A DNA stretch of 64,000 nt from Cordylochernes scorpioides (GCA_030710605.1 CP092874.1:40186164-40250163); one strand, 5' to 3'. Counted from the first letter of the stretch, positions 10,580-22,396 are shown. A program made the numbers and translations. Notes: a model not told the origin generated them from the sequence alone.

Positions 10580-11045
10580 AAAGGACCTTATCGGGCAACT
10601 GATATCGGAATAAATATTAGCTATTTGTTGATTTTTAATTATTCCAGAATTGACCAAATATCCATTATTCCAATAGATGGCGCAAGCCATCAGCAACTTT
10701 CAGTTGCCTGTTAAAGTGATTCCCTTTTTTAATTTATCCACCTTATCACAGTAAAATGTCACATTTGTACTATTCACGTTCTTACGCAATTCTGGCTTTA
10801 ACTACCTGTTTCATGATTTTTCAAAATGCCTGAATGACTTTGGTCGTTGAGTTACACCTTGCAACACGCTGACGAGGGCCAACAGCCCAAAAAACAATAG
10901 GTGGTTAGCTTTCTTGATTAATCAATAATGGGTATTTGGCCATTTCTGGAATAATTAAAAATCAACGAATAGTTGATATTTATTCTGATACATGGCGCAA
11001 GCCATCAGCAACTTTCAGTTGCCTGATAAGGAGATTCCCTTTTTT
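10580..11045. repeat. Foldback element in left arm of palindrome P1
   Basis: AATTATTCCAGAATTG near 10637 and its neighbours are mirrored by CTGGAATAATTAAAAATCAA near 10947-10966. GGCGCAAGCCATCAGCAACT occurs twice in the same direction, near 10679 and 10993. The segment has no equivalent in the right arm of P1, so it probably inserted after the palindrome formed. Confidence 0.6.
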
Positions 11046-11297
11046 ATTTTTTTTTATGTTTTTAAATAGTACTCGATAAGGCAAAATTTGGATCATATAG
11101 TTTAAAACTACAAGGTGATAAGACTAAATAAATTAATAGTGCGCAATATTTCTGTAACAGCATTTTTTACCATCATCAGACAAAAGACTAAATGAGAAAA
11201 AACTCACAAGTTCTTAAATAGTTACAAGTGTTGTAAACAAGATTGTAGGGAGGAAGAAGATAGCTTTCTAAGAAAAAAAAACCTAAAAAATACAAAG

Positions 11298-11401
11298 TAA
11301 TAAGACCAAATCCAAATAAATAAATAGTGTGTGACGTTTCGGTAACAACGCTGTTACCGAAACGTCACACACTATTTATTTATTTGGATTTGGTCTTATT
11401 A
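11298..11401. repeat. Near-perfect 104-bp palindrome
   Basis: TAATAAGACCAAATCCAAAT runs rightward to GTGTGTGACGTTTCGGTAAC and is then mirrored to ATTTGGATTTGGTCTTATTA, with only a few unpaired central bases. It is the centre of palindrome P1. Degenerate copies of the same motif (AAGACCTAATCCAAATAATT, GTGTGTGACGTTTCAGCAAC) occur at 23700, 24070, 26570, 36400, 36760 and 63200, so the motif is a terminal part of an interspersed repeat family. Confidence 0.85.
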
Positions 11402-11889
11402 TCTTGTATTTATAATCTATAATCCAAATTGTGCTTTATCAAACCTAAAAAATATTATTCTTAAAATTAGAAGTGAAAATTTGAAAGAATAATTTGTTGT
11501 TTTCTCTTAGAAAACTATTTTCTTTTTATCTACAATCTTGTTTACAAATTTGATAACAGTAACTATTTAAAAACATGCTGCAATAATTTTTCTCATTTAG
11601 TTTTTTTGTCTGATGATGGTAACAATGCTGTTACAGAAATGTCGCACACTATTAATTTATTTGGTCTTGCAGTTCTAATCTATAATCCAAATTTTGCCTT
11701 ATCAAGTACTAAATATTTAAAAACATGTTGTGATATTTTCACACACTTTTTCCCCGATAGTTTGTGACTTTAGTATACTCCAGGAATCCAGGTTATATCA
11801 AGAAAGAAAGAGATATAATTTCTCAGTACTTTTGTCATTACATATTATTATATATTTATTTAAATAATCTTATTACCTTGTATTTCTAA

Positions 11890-12611
11890 TCCCTATATAT
11901 ATAAAAGTCAGTGTATGTATGTATTTATATATGTATGTGGGTATGTCGGCTATACACGTCCACAATACGTAACTAATCTGACTGAAATTTTAACAGTAAA
12001 TATAGAGTAGAATCTGGAAAAACTTATAGTGAAAATTTTAGGTCACTAGCCCGAATATTCTTCGAGTTATTTGCAAATTGCGTTGCAAATTTGCCTTTTC
12101 GCTCGCAAGCAGCGCCTCTAGCGGTGAAGATGGGAGGTAATATCAGCTGACCTAATGTGCATGTAAAACGTGTTTTGACAGGACATAGAGAAAAATCTGG
12201 AAAATATATTTATTGGATTTTTAGCCAATAAAAATAAAATTCACAGGTTCTGGGCAAAAATAGTTGTTTTTTTTAGTCAGAAAATGATGATGACAATATT
12301 GCTGCATCATGTTTGATTATCAGATACAAAATTATATCGGGAACAATTCCAAAAAGCTGAGACCACAGGTGAAGCCAGTTCTTTTTTAGTGTGCAGGAAC
12401 AAAATTCTAGCAGAAAAACATTCATTCGAGCAGAAGACACAAAGCCAGATCATCTCTTTATAAAAATATCGCTTCTCTGACACAAAGTTTGGAGCGGGAC
12501 GTTTCACAAGAGTGACATCCACGGTGCCAATTTATAATTGTAACGAATAGTATTTGACTAAAAACATTAATCGGTAAAAAAACCCGGGCGTTGCCCGGGT
12601 CATTCGGCTAG
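11890..12611 (+). mobile_element. Nonautonomous Helitron in right arm of palindrome P1
   Basis: It begins TCCCTATATATATAAAAGTC after an A. It ends with the hairpin CCCGGGCGTTGCCCGGG, then TCATTCGGCTAG, then T. It is 722 bp with no Rep/Hel coding. The opposite palindrome arm retains the uninterrupted site near 10324-10325, so insertion between A and T without target duplication can be seen directly. Relatives of its internal part occur inverted at 42800-43060. Confidence 0.92.
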
Positions 12612-12711
12612 TCTATAATACAAATTGTACCTAATCACACTTAAAGTGAAATAATTTGAATGAAAAATTAGAAATGAAACACACAAAATGAAGATGATAG
12701 TTTTCATAGTA

Positions 12712-12891
12712 CAGTAGAACCTCCATGAGAGGACACTCGTGCTAGAGGACACCTCTCTACAAAGGACTGTTTTCATTTGCAAAATTGCCAATTTTGCTAT
12801 TTGGTAACTCTCCGGTAAGAGGACACTTCTCCCTAAAGGACACTTTAGCTCTAAATTAGGTATTGTCCTTTACAGGGAGGTAGTTCTACTG
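12712..12891 (-). mobile_element. Pogo-like MITE, CAGTAGAAC family (inverted copy)
   Basis: Reverse-complement partner of 10047-10227, with CAGTAGAACCTCCATGAGAG at the left, GGGAGGTAGTTCTACTG at the right and TA on both sides. It was present before the palindrome formed or was duplicated with it. Confidence 0.85.
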
Positions 12892-13081
12892 TAGTACATT
12901 CATTGTAATCCTCATGAGCACTAATTTTAAGTTGCCATTTCAGGAGATAATAAGCAGACTGGTTGTTGCTGATAACAGACTCACAGCAAGTGGTTCTGCT
13001 TATATTTACAATAATAGAAACTTCCTGTAAGGGAATGGAAGTAAAAACTATCTACATAGCATACGAATACATTTCACGTTA

Positions 13082-13239
13082 CAGTAGAACCTCCCTGTAA
13101 AGGGCACCTAATTGAAGAGCCAAAGTGTCCTCTTACTGGAGAGTTGCCAAATTGTAAAAATGGTAATTTTGAAAATGTAAACTGTCCTTTGTAGAGAGGT
13201 GTCCTCTAGTGTGGATGTCCTCTCATGGAGGTTATACTG
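13082..13239 (+). mobile_element. Pogo-like MITE, CAGTAGAAC family (third copy)
   Basis: A 158 bp element with CAGTAGAACCTCCCTGTAAA at the left and CATGGAGGTTATACTG at the right, flanked by TA. It lies outside palindrome P1 and has an internal deletion relative to the other two copies. Its right end reads TTATACTG, as in the Tigger family, which points to shared terminal sequence between the two families. Confidence 0.8.
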
Positions 13240-13252
13240 TATAACAAATATA

Positions 13253-13613
13253 CAGTATAACCTCCTTAATTCGACACAAGCCAATTTGACACTCGACGAT
13301 AATTCGACCATGTTCTGATGTCCCGACCTCTGGCCTATTAAGTAACAAACCGTAATTCGACAATATCGATAATACGACACTTCCGATAGTTCAACCATTT
13401 TAAAATTAGAATTTCGACAGTTGAATGTTTTTTTTTTTACATAAAACTTTACCGCTAAAAAGGGATTACCGCGGCGGCAAGCAGCGACAATCGGCTGGCG
13501 CAGATATGATCGTGCCTGCGCACTTTTGTTTCTTGTTAGTTTAAGTTTCACTTTGCAGTGCCGTTGTGCAATGTCGCGTTTTTTTTTTCGGGAATTTAGG
13601 CTTTGTGCGCAAA
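13253..13613 (-). mobile_element. Tigger end fragment interrupted by a Helitron
   Basis: It starts CAGTATAACCTCCTTAATTC after TA and runs through the same CGAC-rich subterminal sequence as the ends at 2090, 34000 and 59073. At 13613 it is cut by the Helitron that begins with TCTATATATATATAAAATTG. No clear continuation or second terminus is seen after 15702. Confidence 0.75.
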
Positions 13614-13889
13614 TCTATATATATATAAAATTGAATGTCTGTCTGTCTGTACTCTATAGATTCAAAAACCATACATCCAATCGCCGTGAAATTTTGGGAT
13701 ATTATTAGGTATATCCCCGGGAAGGTTTTTCGAAAAATAATTTTCTTGAATATCTTGAATATCCTTAGAGTTATTTGCAGATTTGTAGATTTAACTCGCA
13801 AGCAGCGCCCTCTAGCGGGGGATAACAAGTTTTTTTTATCTATAAGTTTTTTTTATCACTAAGTTTATTATCTTAAAGATTATTTATCA

Positions 13890-15120
13890 AAAGTAAGATT
13901 TTCTACCTATCAATTGCGCACAAGTCAAAGTTAGTTTTATCATTTCCGGTATGAACAAAATGAAGGCTGTAGCAAGATCACATTTTTGGTGGCCAAATCT
14001 AGATACCCAAATCGAGTTTTTGGGTAAATAAGTGCAGAAGCTGTCAGCAATCCCAGGATGGGCCAAATAAAGGAAAATGGCAACCCTGGAGATGGTCAAC
14101 CAGACCTTGGCAAAAGAATCCACATTGATTTTGCAAATAAGGAAAACATTAATTTATTAATAGTAGTAGATAGTCATTCGAAGTGGATCGAAGCCATCCC
14201 AATGAGAGAGACCACCACACGCAAAACCATTGAGCAACTACGGCGACTTTTTTCTTCCTATGTCTACCGGAGGAACTTGTATCTGATAATGGACCTCAGT
14301 TTACTGGTAGTGAAATGAAAGGTTTTCTGGAAGGAAATGGAATTAAACAAACATTGATCCCGGCGTACCACCCGCAAAGTAATGGCTTGGCTGAAAGAGC
14401 GGTTTAGAACAATTAAGACTGCCCTGGATAAAAATAAAAGGAAAATTGGGGATACCATTCAAGACACCTTATCAAAAGTTCTTCTGGCATATCGAAGCAC
14501 CCCGCATGTGACAACGGGAAAGACTCCATCAGAGCTCTTTATTGGGCGTGCGCTTCGAACCAGAGTATCGTTGATACATCCCAGCTTGGCATCTAGAGTT
14601 AGGGACCAGCAAGCCAGGCAAATGAAGTATGATCGGCGAACCCATTTGGAAGAATTCCAGATAGATGATTTAGTGTGGTGTAAAAACTTTAGAGGTGGTG
14701 ATAAATGGATCCCAGGAAAAATTGTGGGCAAGAAGGGAACTAGAGTCTACACCATTTTGATCCACGGACAGGTAAAGGCCTATCACAGGGATCAAATTAG
14801 AAAAAGGTGGAGGAATGGTGAGGAAGATGAGAGTGGAGATGGAGAGCGTCAACCCGAGCACTCAAGAGGAGCAGGTCCCAGTGCCATAATCTCGGAAGTT
14901 GTACGAGACAGAGGTTATATGGAGTCGCTGTCGCCAGGACTAACTAGCCAGCGGTCGGATCAAGATTCAGAGGTTCAGAGTGATACAGACGATGGAAAGT
15001 CATTGGAGCCTCTTCGCTCGCTGGACCCCGAGGCCTTGAAAGAGGAGGGTCCTGTCCTAAGGCGGAACCCACCTCGAGCGAGGAGACCGCCTGTGAGATT
15101 TCGTGTTTGAAGAGAGAAGA
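13890..15120 (+). pseudogene. Gypsy integrase fragment, frameshifted
   Basis: The pol C-terminal part of the same Gypsy family as 38191-41920. Positions near 13950-14030 encode the integrase zinc-binding region (KMKAVARSHFWWPNLD). 14058-14318 carries the first part of the catalytic core (HIDF; VVDSHSKWIEA). The second aspartate region near 14280-14320 is in another frame. 14382-15110 holds the end of the core, the C-terminal domain (DDLVWCKNFRGGDKWIPGKI) and an acidic tail. Stops and frame changes separate these parts. It retains the piece of integrase deleted from the longer element. Confidence 0.85.
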
Positions 15121-15325
15121 TGGTGATATATAGCTAGCAATAAATATGTATATATATATATGTTTCTATGAAAATGTTAATCTGCAAGACGCAGGTTATC
15201 ATCATCCCTTTTTGATTTGTTTTTGTCACTTTTTGGCGTTCCGAAAATAAACAATAAAAGGCTGTATCAGACTTTACTAAGACAATAAAGATTTGCTTAA
15301 AATAAATGTGTACGAAGATGTTGCA
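15121..15325 (+). repeat. Gypsy 3' LTR
   Basis: Begins TGGTGATATATAGCTAGC right after a purine-rich tract (AGAGAGAAGA) and ends AAGATGTTGCA. It contains an AATAAA-rich region and matches the LTRs at 38191-38391 and 41717-41920. Beyond 15325 the host Helitron sequence resumes. Confidence 0.85.
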
Positions 15326-15702
15326 ATCTACAATATATATATATTGGGAAAATAGATAAAATGATGATTTTGTAATGTAGAAAATTAGGAAAGACAAAAT
15401 TCAGGATGACACAGCAATTTATTTGAGACAAGAATAATGATACAATTCCAAGGCAAGATACTATTCCTTTAACTTCCAATTACCGAGGGAACCAATTAAT
15501 ATTGATTTTATTCAACTTATCGAGTATTTTTCAAGGGACCGGGAAAAAATGTTCACTTTATCGAGAGATTCAAATTTACGAGTTTCAAATGATCAAAATA
15601 TATCTTTTTTTTTTTATAAGTTTATAGAGAATTGTTTTAACAAATGTTCGTTAGACAAACCTTTACTGGGTAAAACCAGGGCGAAGCCGGGTACATCGCT
15701 AG

Positions 15703-15945
15703 TCAAATTATAAAAATAGTTTACATTCTAATCAATAAATTATTTTTACTTAAACTTTTGTAATACTCGTTGTTATCACTACCATGACAATCTATGAAAT
15801 GGATCTGTGAAAGAAAAACAAAAAAACAATTTTTTTCTCAAAATATTTTGAGGGTTTTATTCCTCTTTATAAATTTGCACTCCCTCGAAATATTTTGAGA
15901 ATTTTTTTTCTCTCACATATCCAGGTACTATCTTTTTAATATAAA
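15703..15945. other. No gene seen
   Basis: AT-rich spacer between two Helitron termini. It contains a CTCAAAATATTTTGAGGG-type local inverted repeat near 15838-15855 and a related CTCGAAATATTTTGAG near 15884. No other feature is recognised. Confidence 0.5.
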
Positions 15946-18900
15946 CTAGCCGAGTGACCCGGGCAACGCCCAGGGTTTACCCAAAGGGCCTGCAGAGACT
16001 TTAAAAGTATAGATGGTGGCTTAAATTCGCAATGGGTATATTCCGATTTCCTAGAAGCAGCATTTCAAGTAAGGATAAGTAAAAATACTTTCTAAGTATA
16101 AATTCGTTAATTCGACCATGTTTTGATTTCCCGAACCTATGAAATTACAAACAGTAATTCGACAATATCGATAATTCGACACCTTGCGATAATTCGATCC
16201 TGATTTGATTTCTCAATCTCTGGCCTATCAAATAACAAACGGTAATTCGACAATATTAAATATTCACCACTTCTGATAATTCAACCATTTTAAAATGCAA
16301 ATTTCGACGATTGATGTTTACTTACAACTTTACTAATAAAAAGGTATTATAGATGCGAGCAACGAAACATTTTGAACCCATATAACGCAAATTCATATCC
16401 TCACCTATAGGGTGTCAAGCCTAAAGGATGCGAATTCATGTCCCTGATTTCTAAAAATTAACATAAAATTGTAGGCTACCAACGGGAATTCGCGTCTACT
16501 GGGATCTTTTCCCATACCTTCTTGCCTATTTATCAGTGGGTTGAGTTGGGGGGGAATGTCAGCTGTCCCAATGTACCTGTAAAATGTCACATGCGACCGA
16601 GTTCAAGCAGCCATTATTTTTATTTATTTCAAGCTATATAGATTACATTAAAAGAAAATAGCTTTTTTTAAACATGTTTTTATATGAACAACTCGATTTT
16701 CATACGGCCCACTGGACCATGTAACTCTGGAATCATAAGTGCAAAAACAGACATCCCTAAAGGACTCCTTTAAAATATCTTCATGATTCTGTTTTAATAA
16801 TATTCTTAAACATTTTTAATTTTTTGTTCATATTTATTTACTTTTCAATATAGAAAATAAGATAACATAAAAGGGATAAATTCATTTAATGGACCTCACT
16901 AAAAACTGCATTTCTAGCCGAGTGACCCGGGCAATGACCCAGGTTTACCCGAAGGACCCACAGGTGAGAAACTATAGAAGAAAAATTTTAAACAAATCAG
17001 AAAATGAAATTGCAAACAACAGAACTACACTACTTTAAGGACATGAGAGCACATGCACTGTATCACCACACGTGTACCATTTTCAAAGACCCTGCTTAGG
17101 ATTAAAACTTCTCAGAAGCATAAGAATAGCACCAACCTAGAGTTTAAACTGGTGTGGATGCATGCCCTTGGGAGTAAGACTATTGAGAAATTCAGTAGGG
17201 AGTTATTTGCTTCTCCGCATTCTAACACTCCAACTGTTAACACTGAGGAAACACTGACTCATGTTTGGTAAGCAATTTCAGGGTAGAAACTATAGATATT
17301 GGATTAAATAATTATTAATTAAATTGCATTAAATAAAAATTATTAGATGTAAATAAATATTATTAGAGTGAAAAAAAAAAGAAAAAAATTAACAAATTAG
17401 AAAATAAAATTTCGAACAATACAACTATATTGCAGATAAGATAAGAGGACCTTATTAAAAAATAAATAAACAAACTGTAATTCGACACTCTCGATAATTC
17501 GACACTTTCGATAATTCGACCATTTCAAAAAATCAAATTCACAAGGTTGATTGTTGTTTACCTTTGCTACAAGAGCCTGTGTTTACGCACAGACGACTTT
17601 ATGTTTTTAATGAGGTCTTTAAAATGAATTTATTCCTTTAATATGTTGTCATATATGCAATTTTTTTCATTTCCAAAATATTTATTTACACTTTCACCAA
17701 TGCCTATTGGATCTTTGCGATGGAACAGGTATGGTGTTCTAGCGCATGTGCTCTCATGTCCTTGAAGCACATATACTGACAGTACCCAAAGTTAAACACA
17801 CTGTATAATGTCTGAAATATCTTTGGCCCCTTCGGATACCAACCTTCGCTTCATTCTAGAGAGGCGTTAGTTTTCAGTAAGGTTGGCTTTTGCTATGACT
17901 ATAAATAAGGCTCAAGGCCAAAACCTTGGCTACAAGAGCCTGTGTTTACGCACGGACAACTTTAAGTGGCTTTTTCAAGTGTGCGAACATTGGATAGCAT
18001 ACATGTAAAGATGACCCATATCTTTTGCTCCTTCAGATTTCAGACTTCCATTCATTCTGAAGAGGCATCAGTTTTCACTAAAGTTGGCTTTTGCTATGAC
18101 TATAAATAATATTTGGGTTCTTCCCACATGAGCCTGTGTTTATGCATGGACAGCTCTATGCGGCTTTTTCATGTGTTTGAACTTTGTACAAAATACATAT
18201 AAATTTGAACCCATGTATGAATAAAAATAGATATTTATTTTTAATGAGTCCTTTAGATTAATTCCTTTTATAAGTAGTCTCCACTGCAATATAGTTGGCA
18301 TCTCTTTTTTTCTGATTTATTTTCTTATATTATTTTTTAATTTTAAATATATTTATATATAAACTTTTCACTAATGTGTCTATAGTTTCTCAACTCAAAG
18401 GAATTTATTGTATTAGTATTTTGTTAATACACTATTATCAATTATTTTGATTTTGGACTTCTCTTTATTTACTAATTTTTCCCATTTCTCTATACATAAA
18501 TTTCGTGCATTTTCAGTGGCTGCCTTCGCCTCTGTAATACCCTTTTACCGGTAAAGTTGTATTTAAACAACAATCAACCTTGTAAATTTGATTTTTGAAA
18601 TGGTCGAATTATCGAAAGTGTCGAATTATCGTTAGTGTCGAATTACAGTTTGTTTATTTATTTTTTAATAAGGTCCTCTTATTTTATCTGCAATATAGTT
18701 GTATTGTTCAAAATTTTATTTTCTAATTTGTTAATATTTTTCTTTTTTTTTTTCACTCTAATAATATTTATTTAAATCTAATAATTTTTATTTAATGCAA
18801 TTTGAGTCAGTGTTTCCTCAGTGTTAACAGTTTGAGTGTTAGAATGCGGAGAAGCAAAATAACTCCCTACTGAATTTCTCAATAGTCTTACTCCCAGAGG

Positions 18901-21610
18901 AATGCATCCACACCAGTTAAACTCTAGGTTGGTGCTATTGTTATGCTTCTGAGAAGTTTTAATCCTAAGCAGGGTCTTTGAAATGGTACACGTGTGGTGA
19001 TACAATGCAAGATATGGGTCATCTTTACATGTGTGCTATCCAATGTTCGCACACTTGAAAAAGCCACTTAAAGTTGTCCGTGCGTAAACACAGGCTCTTG
19101 TAGCCAAGGTTTGGCCTTGAGCCTTATTTATAGTCCATAGCAAAAGCCAACCTTAGTGAAAACTAACGCCTCTCTAGAATGAAGCGAAGGTTGGTATCCG
19201 AAGGGGCCAAAGATATTTCAGACACTATACAGTGTGTTCAACCTTGGGCACGTCAGTATATGTGCTCCAAGGACATGAGAGCACATGCGCTGAAACACCA
19301 TACGTGTTCCATCGCAAAGATCCTAAAGGCATTGGTGAAAGCATAAATAAATATTTTGGAAATAAAAAAAAAATATATATATATAAGAAAATAAATTGGA
19401 ATATAAATTTACAAACTATATTTCAAAGTGGACACATATATTTGAAAGGAAAAAAAAAAAGAAAATTGCAAACAACAAAACTATATTGCAGATATGACAA
19501 CATATTAAAGGAATAAATTCATTTGAAAGACCTCATTAAAAACTACATTTCTAATTTTATATATATGTGGGTTAAACTTACAAACTTACAAGGTTGTAAT
19601 AAACCTAACCTGTTTGGTAAGCTATTCAGTACTTTATCATATGAATAAAAATAGAAATTTATTTTTAATGAGTCCTTTAGATTAATTCCTTTTATAAGTA
19701 GTCTCCAATGCAATATAGTTGGCATCTTTTTTTCTGATTTATTTTCTTATATTATTTTTTAATTTTATATATATTTATATATAAACTTTTCACTAATGTC
19801 TATAGTTTCTCAACTCAAAGGAATTTATTGTATTAGTATTTTGTTAATACACTATTATCAATTATTTTGATTTTGGACTTCTCTTTATTTACTAATTTTT
19901 TCCCATTTCTCTATACATAAATTTCGTGCATTTTCATTGGCTGCCTTCGCCTCTGTAATGCCTTTTTACCGGTAAAGTTGTATTTAAACAACAATCAACC
20001 TTGTAAATTTGATTTTTGAAATGGTCGAATTATCGAAAGTGTCGAATTATCGAAAGTGTCGAATTATCGATAGTGTCGAATTACAGTTTGTTTATTTATT
20101 TTTTAATAAGATCCTCTTATCTTATCTGCAATATAGTTGTATTGTTCGAAATTTTATTTTCTAATTTGTTAATTTTTTTTTTTCACTTTAATAATATTTA
20201 TTTACATCTAATAATTTTTATTTAATGCAATTTAATTAATATTTATTTAATCCAATGTCTATAATTTCTACCCTGAAATTGCTTACCAAACATGAGTCAG
20301 TGTTTCCTCAGTGTTAACAGTTGGAGTGTTAGAATGCGGAGAAGCAAAATAACTCCCTACTGAATTTCTCAATAGTCTTACTCCCAAGGGCATGCATCCA
20401 CACCAGTTAAACTCTAGGTTGGTGCTATTCTTATGCTTCTGAGAAGTTTTAATCCTAAGCAGGGTCTTTGAAAATGGTACACGTGTGGTGATACAGTGCA
20501 TTCGCTCTCATTGTCCTTAAAGTAGTGTAGTTCTGTTGTTTGCAATTTCATTTTCTGATTTGTTAAAATTTTTCTTCTATAGTTTCTCACCTGTGGGTCC
20601 TTCGGGTAAACCTGGGTCGTTGCCCGGGTCACTCGGCTAGAAATGCAGTTTTTAGTGAGGTCCATTAAATGAATTTATCCCTTTTATGTTATCTTATTTT
20701 CTATATTGAAAAGTAAATAAATATGAACAAAAAATTAAAAATGTTTAAGAATATTATTAAAACAGAATCATGAAGATATTTTAAAGGAGTCCTTTAGGGA
20801 TGTCTGTTTTTGCACTTATGATTCCAGAGTTACATGGTCCAGTGGGCCGTATGAAAATCGAGTTGTTCATATAAAAACATGTTTAAAAAATGCTATTTTC
20901 TTTTAATGTAATTCTATATAGCTTGAAATAAATAAAAATAATGGCTGCTTGAACTCGGTCGCATGTGACATTTTACAGGTACATTGGGACAGCTGACATT
21001 CCCCCCCAACCCAACCCACTGATAAATAGGCAAGAAGGTATGGGAAAAGATCCCAGTAGACGCGAATTCGCGTTGGTAGCCTACAATTTTATGTTAATTT
21101 TTAGAAATCAGGGACATGAATTCGCATCCTTTAGGCTTGACACCCTATAGGTGAGGATATGAATTTGCGTTATATGGGTTCAAAATGTTTCGTTGCTCGC
21201 ATCTATAATACCTTTTTATTAGTAAAGTTGTAAGTAAACATCAATCGTCGAAATTTGCATTTTAAAATGGTTGAATTATCAGAAGTGGTGAATATTTAAT
21301 ATTGTCGAATTACCGTTTGTTATTTGATAGGCCAGAGATTGAGAAATCAAATCAGGGTCGAATTATCGCAAGGTGTCGAATTATTGGTATTGTCGAATTA
21401 CTGTTTGTAATTTCATAGGTTCTGGAAATCAAAACATGGTCGAATTAATGAATTTATACTTTGAAAGTATTTTTACTTATCCTTACTTGAAATGCTGCTT
21501 CTAGGAAATCGGAATATACCCATTGCGAATTTTAAGCCACCATCTATACTTTTAAAGTCTCTGCAGGCCCTTTGGGTAAACCCTGGGCGTTGCCCGGGTC
21601 ACTCGGCTAG
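15946..21610. repeat. Palindrome P2 bounded by two outward-facing Helitron 3' ends
   Basis: The left edge starts CTAGCCGAGTGACCCGGGCA and the right edge ends TGCCCGGGTCACTCGGCTAG, exact mirror images. The arms are about 15946-17563 and 19990-21610 (paired coordinates sum to about 37,555). A second, inner pair of Helitron 3' ends lies at 16914 (minus) and 20640 (plus). The central 2.4 kb is not mirrored. It contains a direct repeat instead (18209-19010 resembles 19637-20500). No coding region is supported; short mirrored frames are not conserved as proteins. Confidence 0.88.
17565..21290 (+). repeat. Repeat unit X, reference copy
   Basis: This 3.7 kb stretch reappears inverted at 30000-33715 (paired coordinates sum to about 51,280-51,290). 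Its first 1.77 kb also recurs directly at 28215-29985 (offset 10,650). It contains TGTGTTTACGCAC motifs, several TCGAATTATCG Tigger-end-like motifs and the right arm of palindrome P2. No gene is recognised. Confidence 0.85.
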
Positions 21611-22215
21611 TTATATATATAAAAATCAAAATTTGTCTGTCTGTTTATCGATAAACTCAGAAACTACTTAACCAAATGTCACCAAATTTTGCACCTAACT
21701 ACCAATGACCCTGTAGATGAAGAATTTACAATGCATTAAAATTAAGTAAAAAAAAAAATTTTAAATCTATATTTTATCTTTGTGTATAACTTTATTTATA
21801 TAGCCACTTGCTATTTGACCATTTAAAACTTTGGGGAAAGTTATAAAGCTATTTTTTGTCAGATTTCATTTTTTCGTTTCGTTTTATTTCCCAAATTCCA
21901 TTAAAATCTTTATTAAAAAATTATCATCATTATTAAGAAGGTTTTCAATGTGTCTGTATTCAAATTATTAATGACATTTTTGAAAGTAAAACAGTGTATA
22001 CGGTATTAAATATGTATAATGGAACAATGGCTTAAAATAAAATATAATAGAAAGTAAGCTGTGAATGAAGACAAAAAAAAAAAATTAAGAATTCCCTATG
22101 AATTGAAATGAAGTGATTTTGCCTATAAAATATAAAAAAAAATAGACTGGATTGATGCACATTCAAAATGGTTAAAATGGCATTTATTAAGCCAAACAGT
22201 GTGAAAAAGTAGATA
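21611..22215. other. Helitron-like 5' sequence, no gene
   Basis: Directly after the CTAG at 21610 comes TTATATATATAAAAATCAAA, then GTCTGTCTG and a stretch ending AATGTCACCAAATTTTGCAC. That resembles the 5' regions of the Helitrons here but lacks a clean TC start. The remainder is AT-rich with no ORF. Confidence 0.5.
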
Positions 22216-22396
22216 CAGTAGAGCTTCCATTGAGAGGATGCCTAAAATCGTAGCTTAACCCGTCTCTCCAAGAGGCAGTCTCTTATTAAGGTCTATTAGA
22301 GATTCTTTAATATCAATTAGAATCTCCAAAGAGAGACCACCTACAAGAGAAACAAGTTGAGGCATGTTTTTAGGTGGTCTTTCTTAAGAGACTCTA
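22216..22396. mobile_element. Degenerate pogo-like MITE
   Basis: Begins CAGTAGAGCTTCCATTGAGA after TA and contains GTCTCTCCAAGAGGCAGTCT. It ends ambiguously near AAGAGACTCTATTTA, where ACTG is not preserved. Assigned by left-end similarity to the CAGTAGAACC family. Confidence 0.5.

Larger units (their letters stand above)
9910..13025. repeat. Large palindrome P1 centred near 11350
   Basis: Left-arm landmarks recur inverted on the right. CAGTCTGCTTATTATCTCCT near 9978 matches 12950-12970. The MITE at 10047-10227 matches 12712-12891. GTATACTAAAGTCACAAAC near 10464 matches 11760-11785. ATCAGACAAAAG blocks near 10405 and 11180 match 11600-11850. The arms differ by two later events: a Helitron in the right arm (11890-12611) and a foldback segment in the left arm (about 10580-11045). 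Confidence 0.85.
13614..15702 (+). mobile_element. Helitron carrying a Gypsy retrotransposon fragment
   Basis: The 5' end TCTATATATATATAAAATTG follows A. The 3' end has CAGGGCGAAGCCGGG, then TACATCGCTAG, then T. Between the two Helitron-like flanks lies a Gypsy fragment (about 13890-15325). The Helitron has no Rep/Hel gene. The fragment either inserted into the Helitron and was later truncated, or was captured. The Gypsy 3' LTR at 15121-15325 is intact on its right side, while the left side stops inside the integrase region. Confidence 0.8.

Noticed and set aside
16405..16590. Mirrored 61-codon ORF starting MTFYRYIGTADIPPQ at 16405 (minus), 20965 (plus) and 30141 (minus)
   Set aside because: It exists in all copies because the DNA is duplicated. 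Composition is non-coding-like, there is no recognisable motif, and it lies inside Helitron-end arms.
17053..17271. Recurrent ORF with RVPFSKTLLRIKTSQKH in several repeat copies
   Set aside because: It has frameshifts between copies and no family resemblance. It is best explained as a by-product of repeat unit X.
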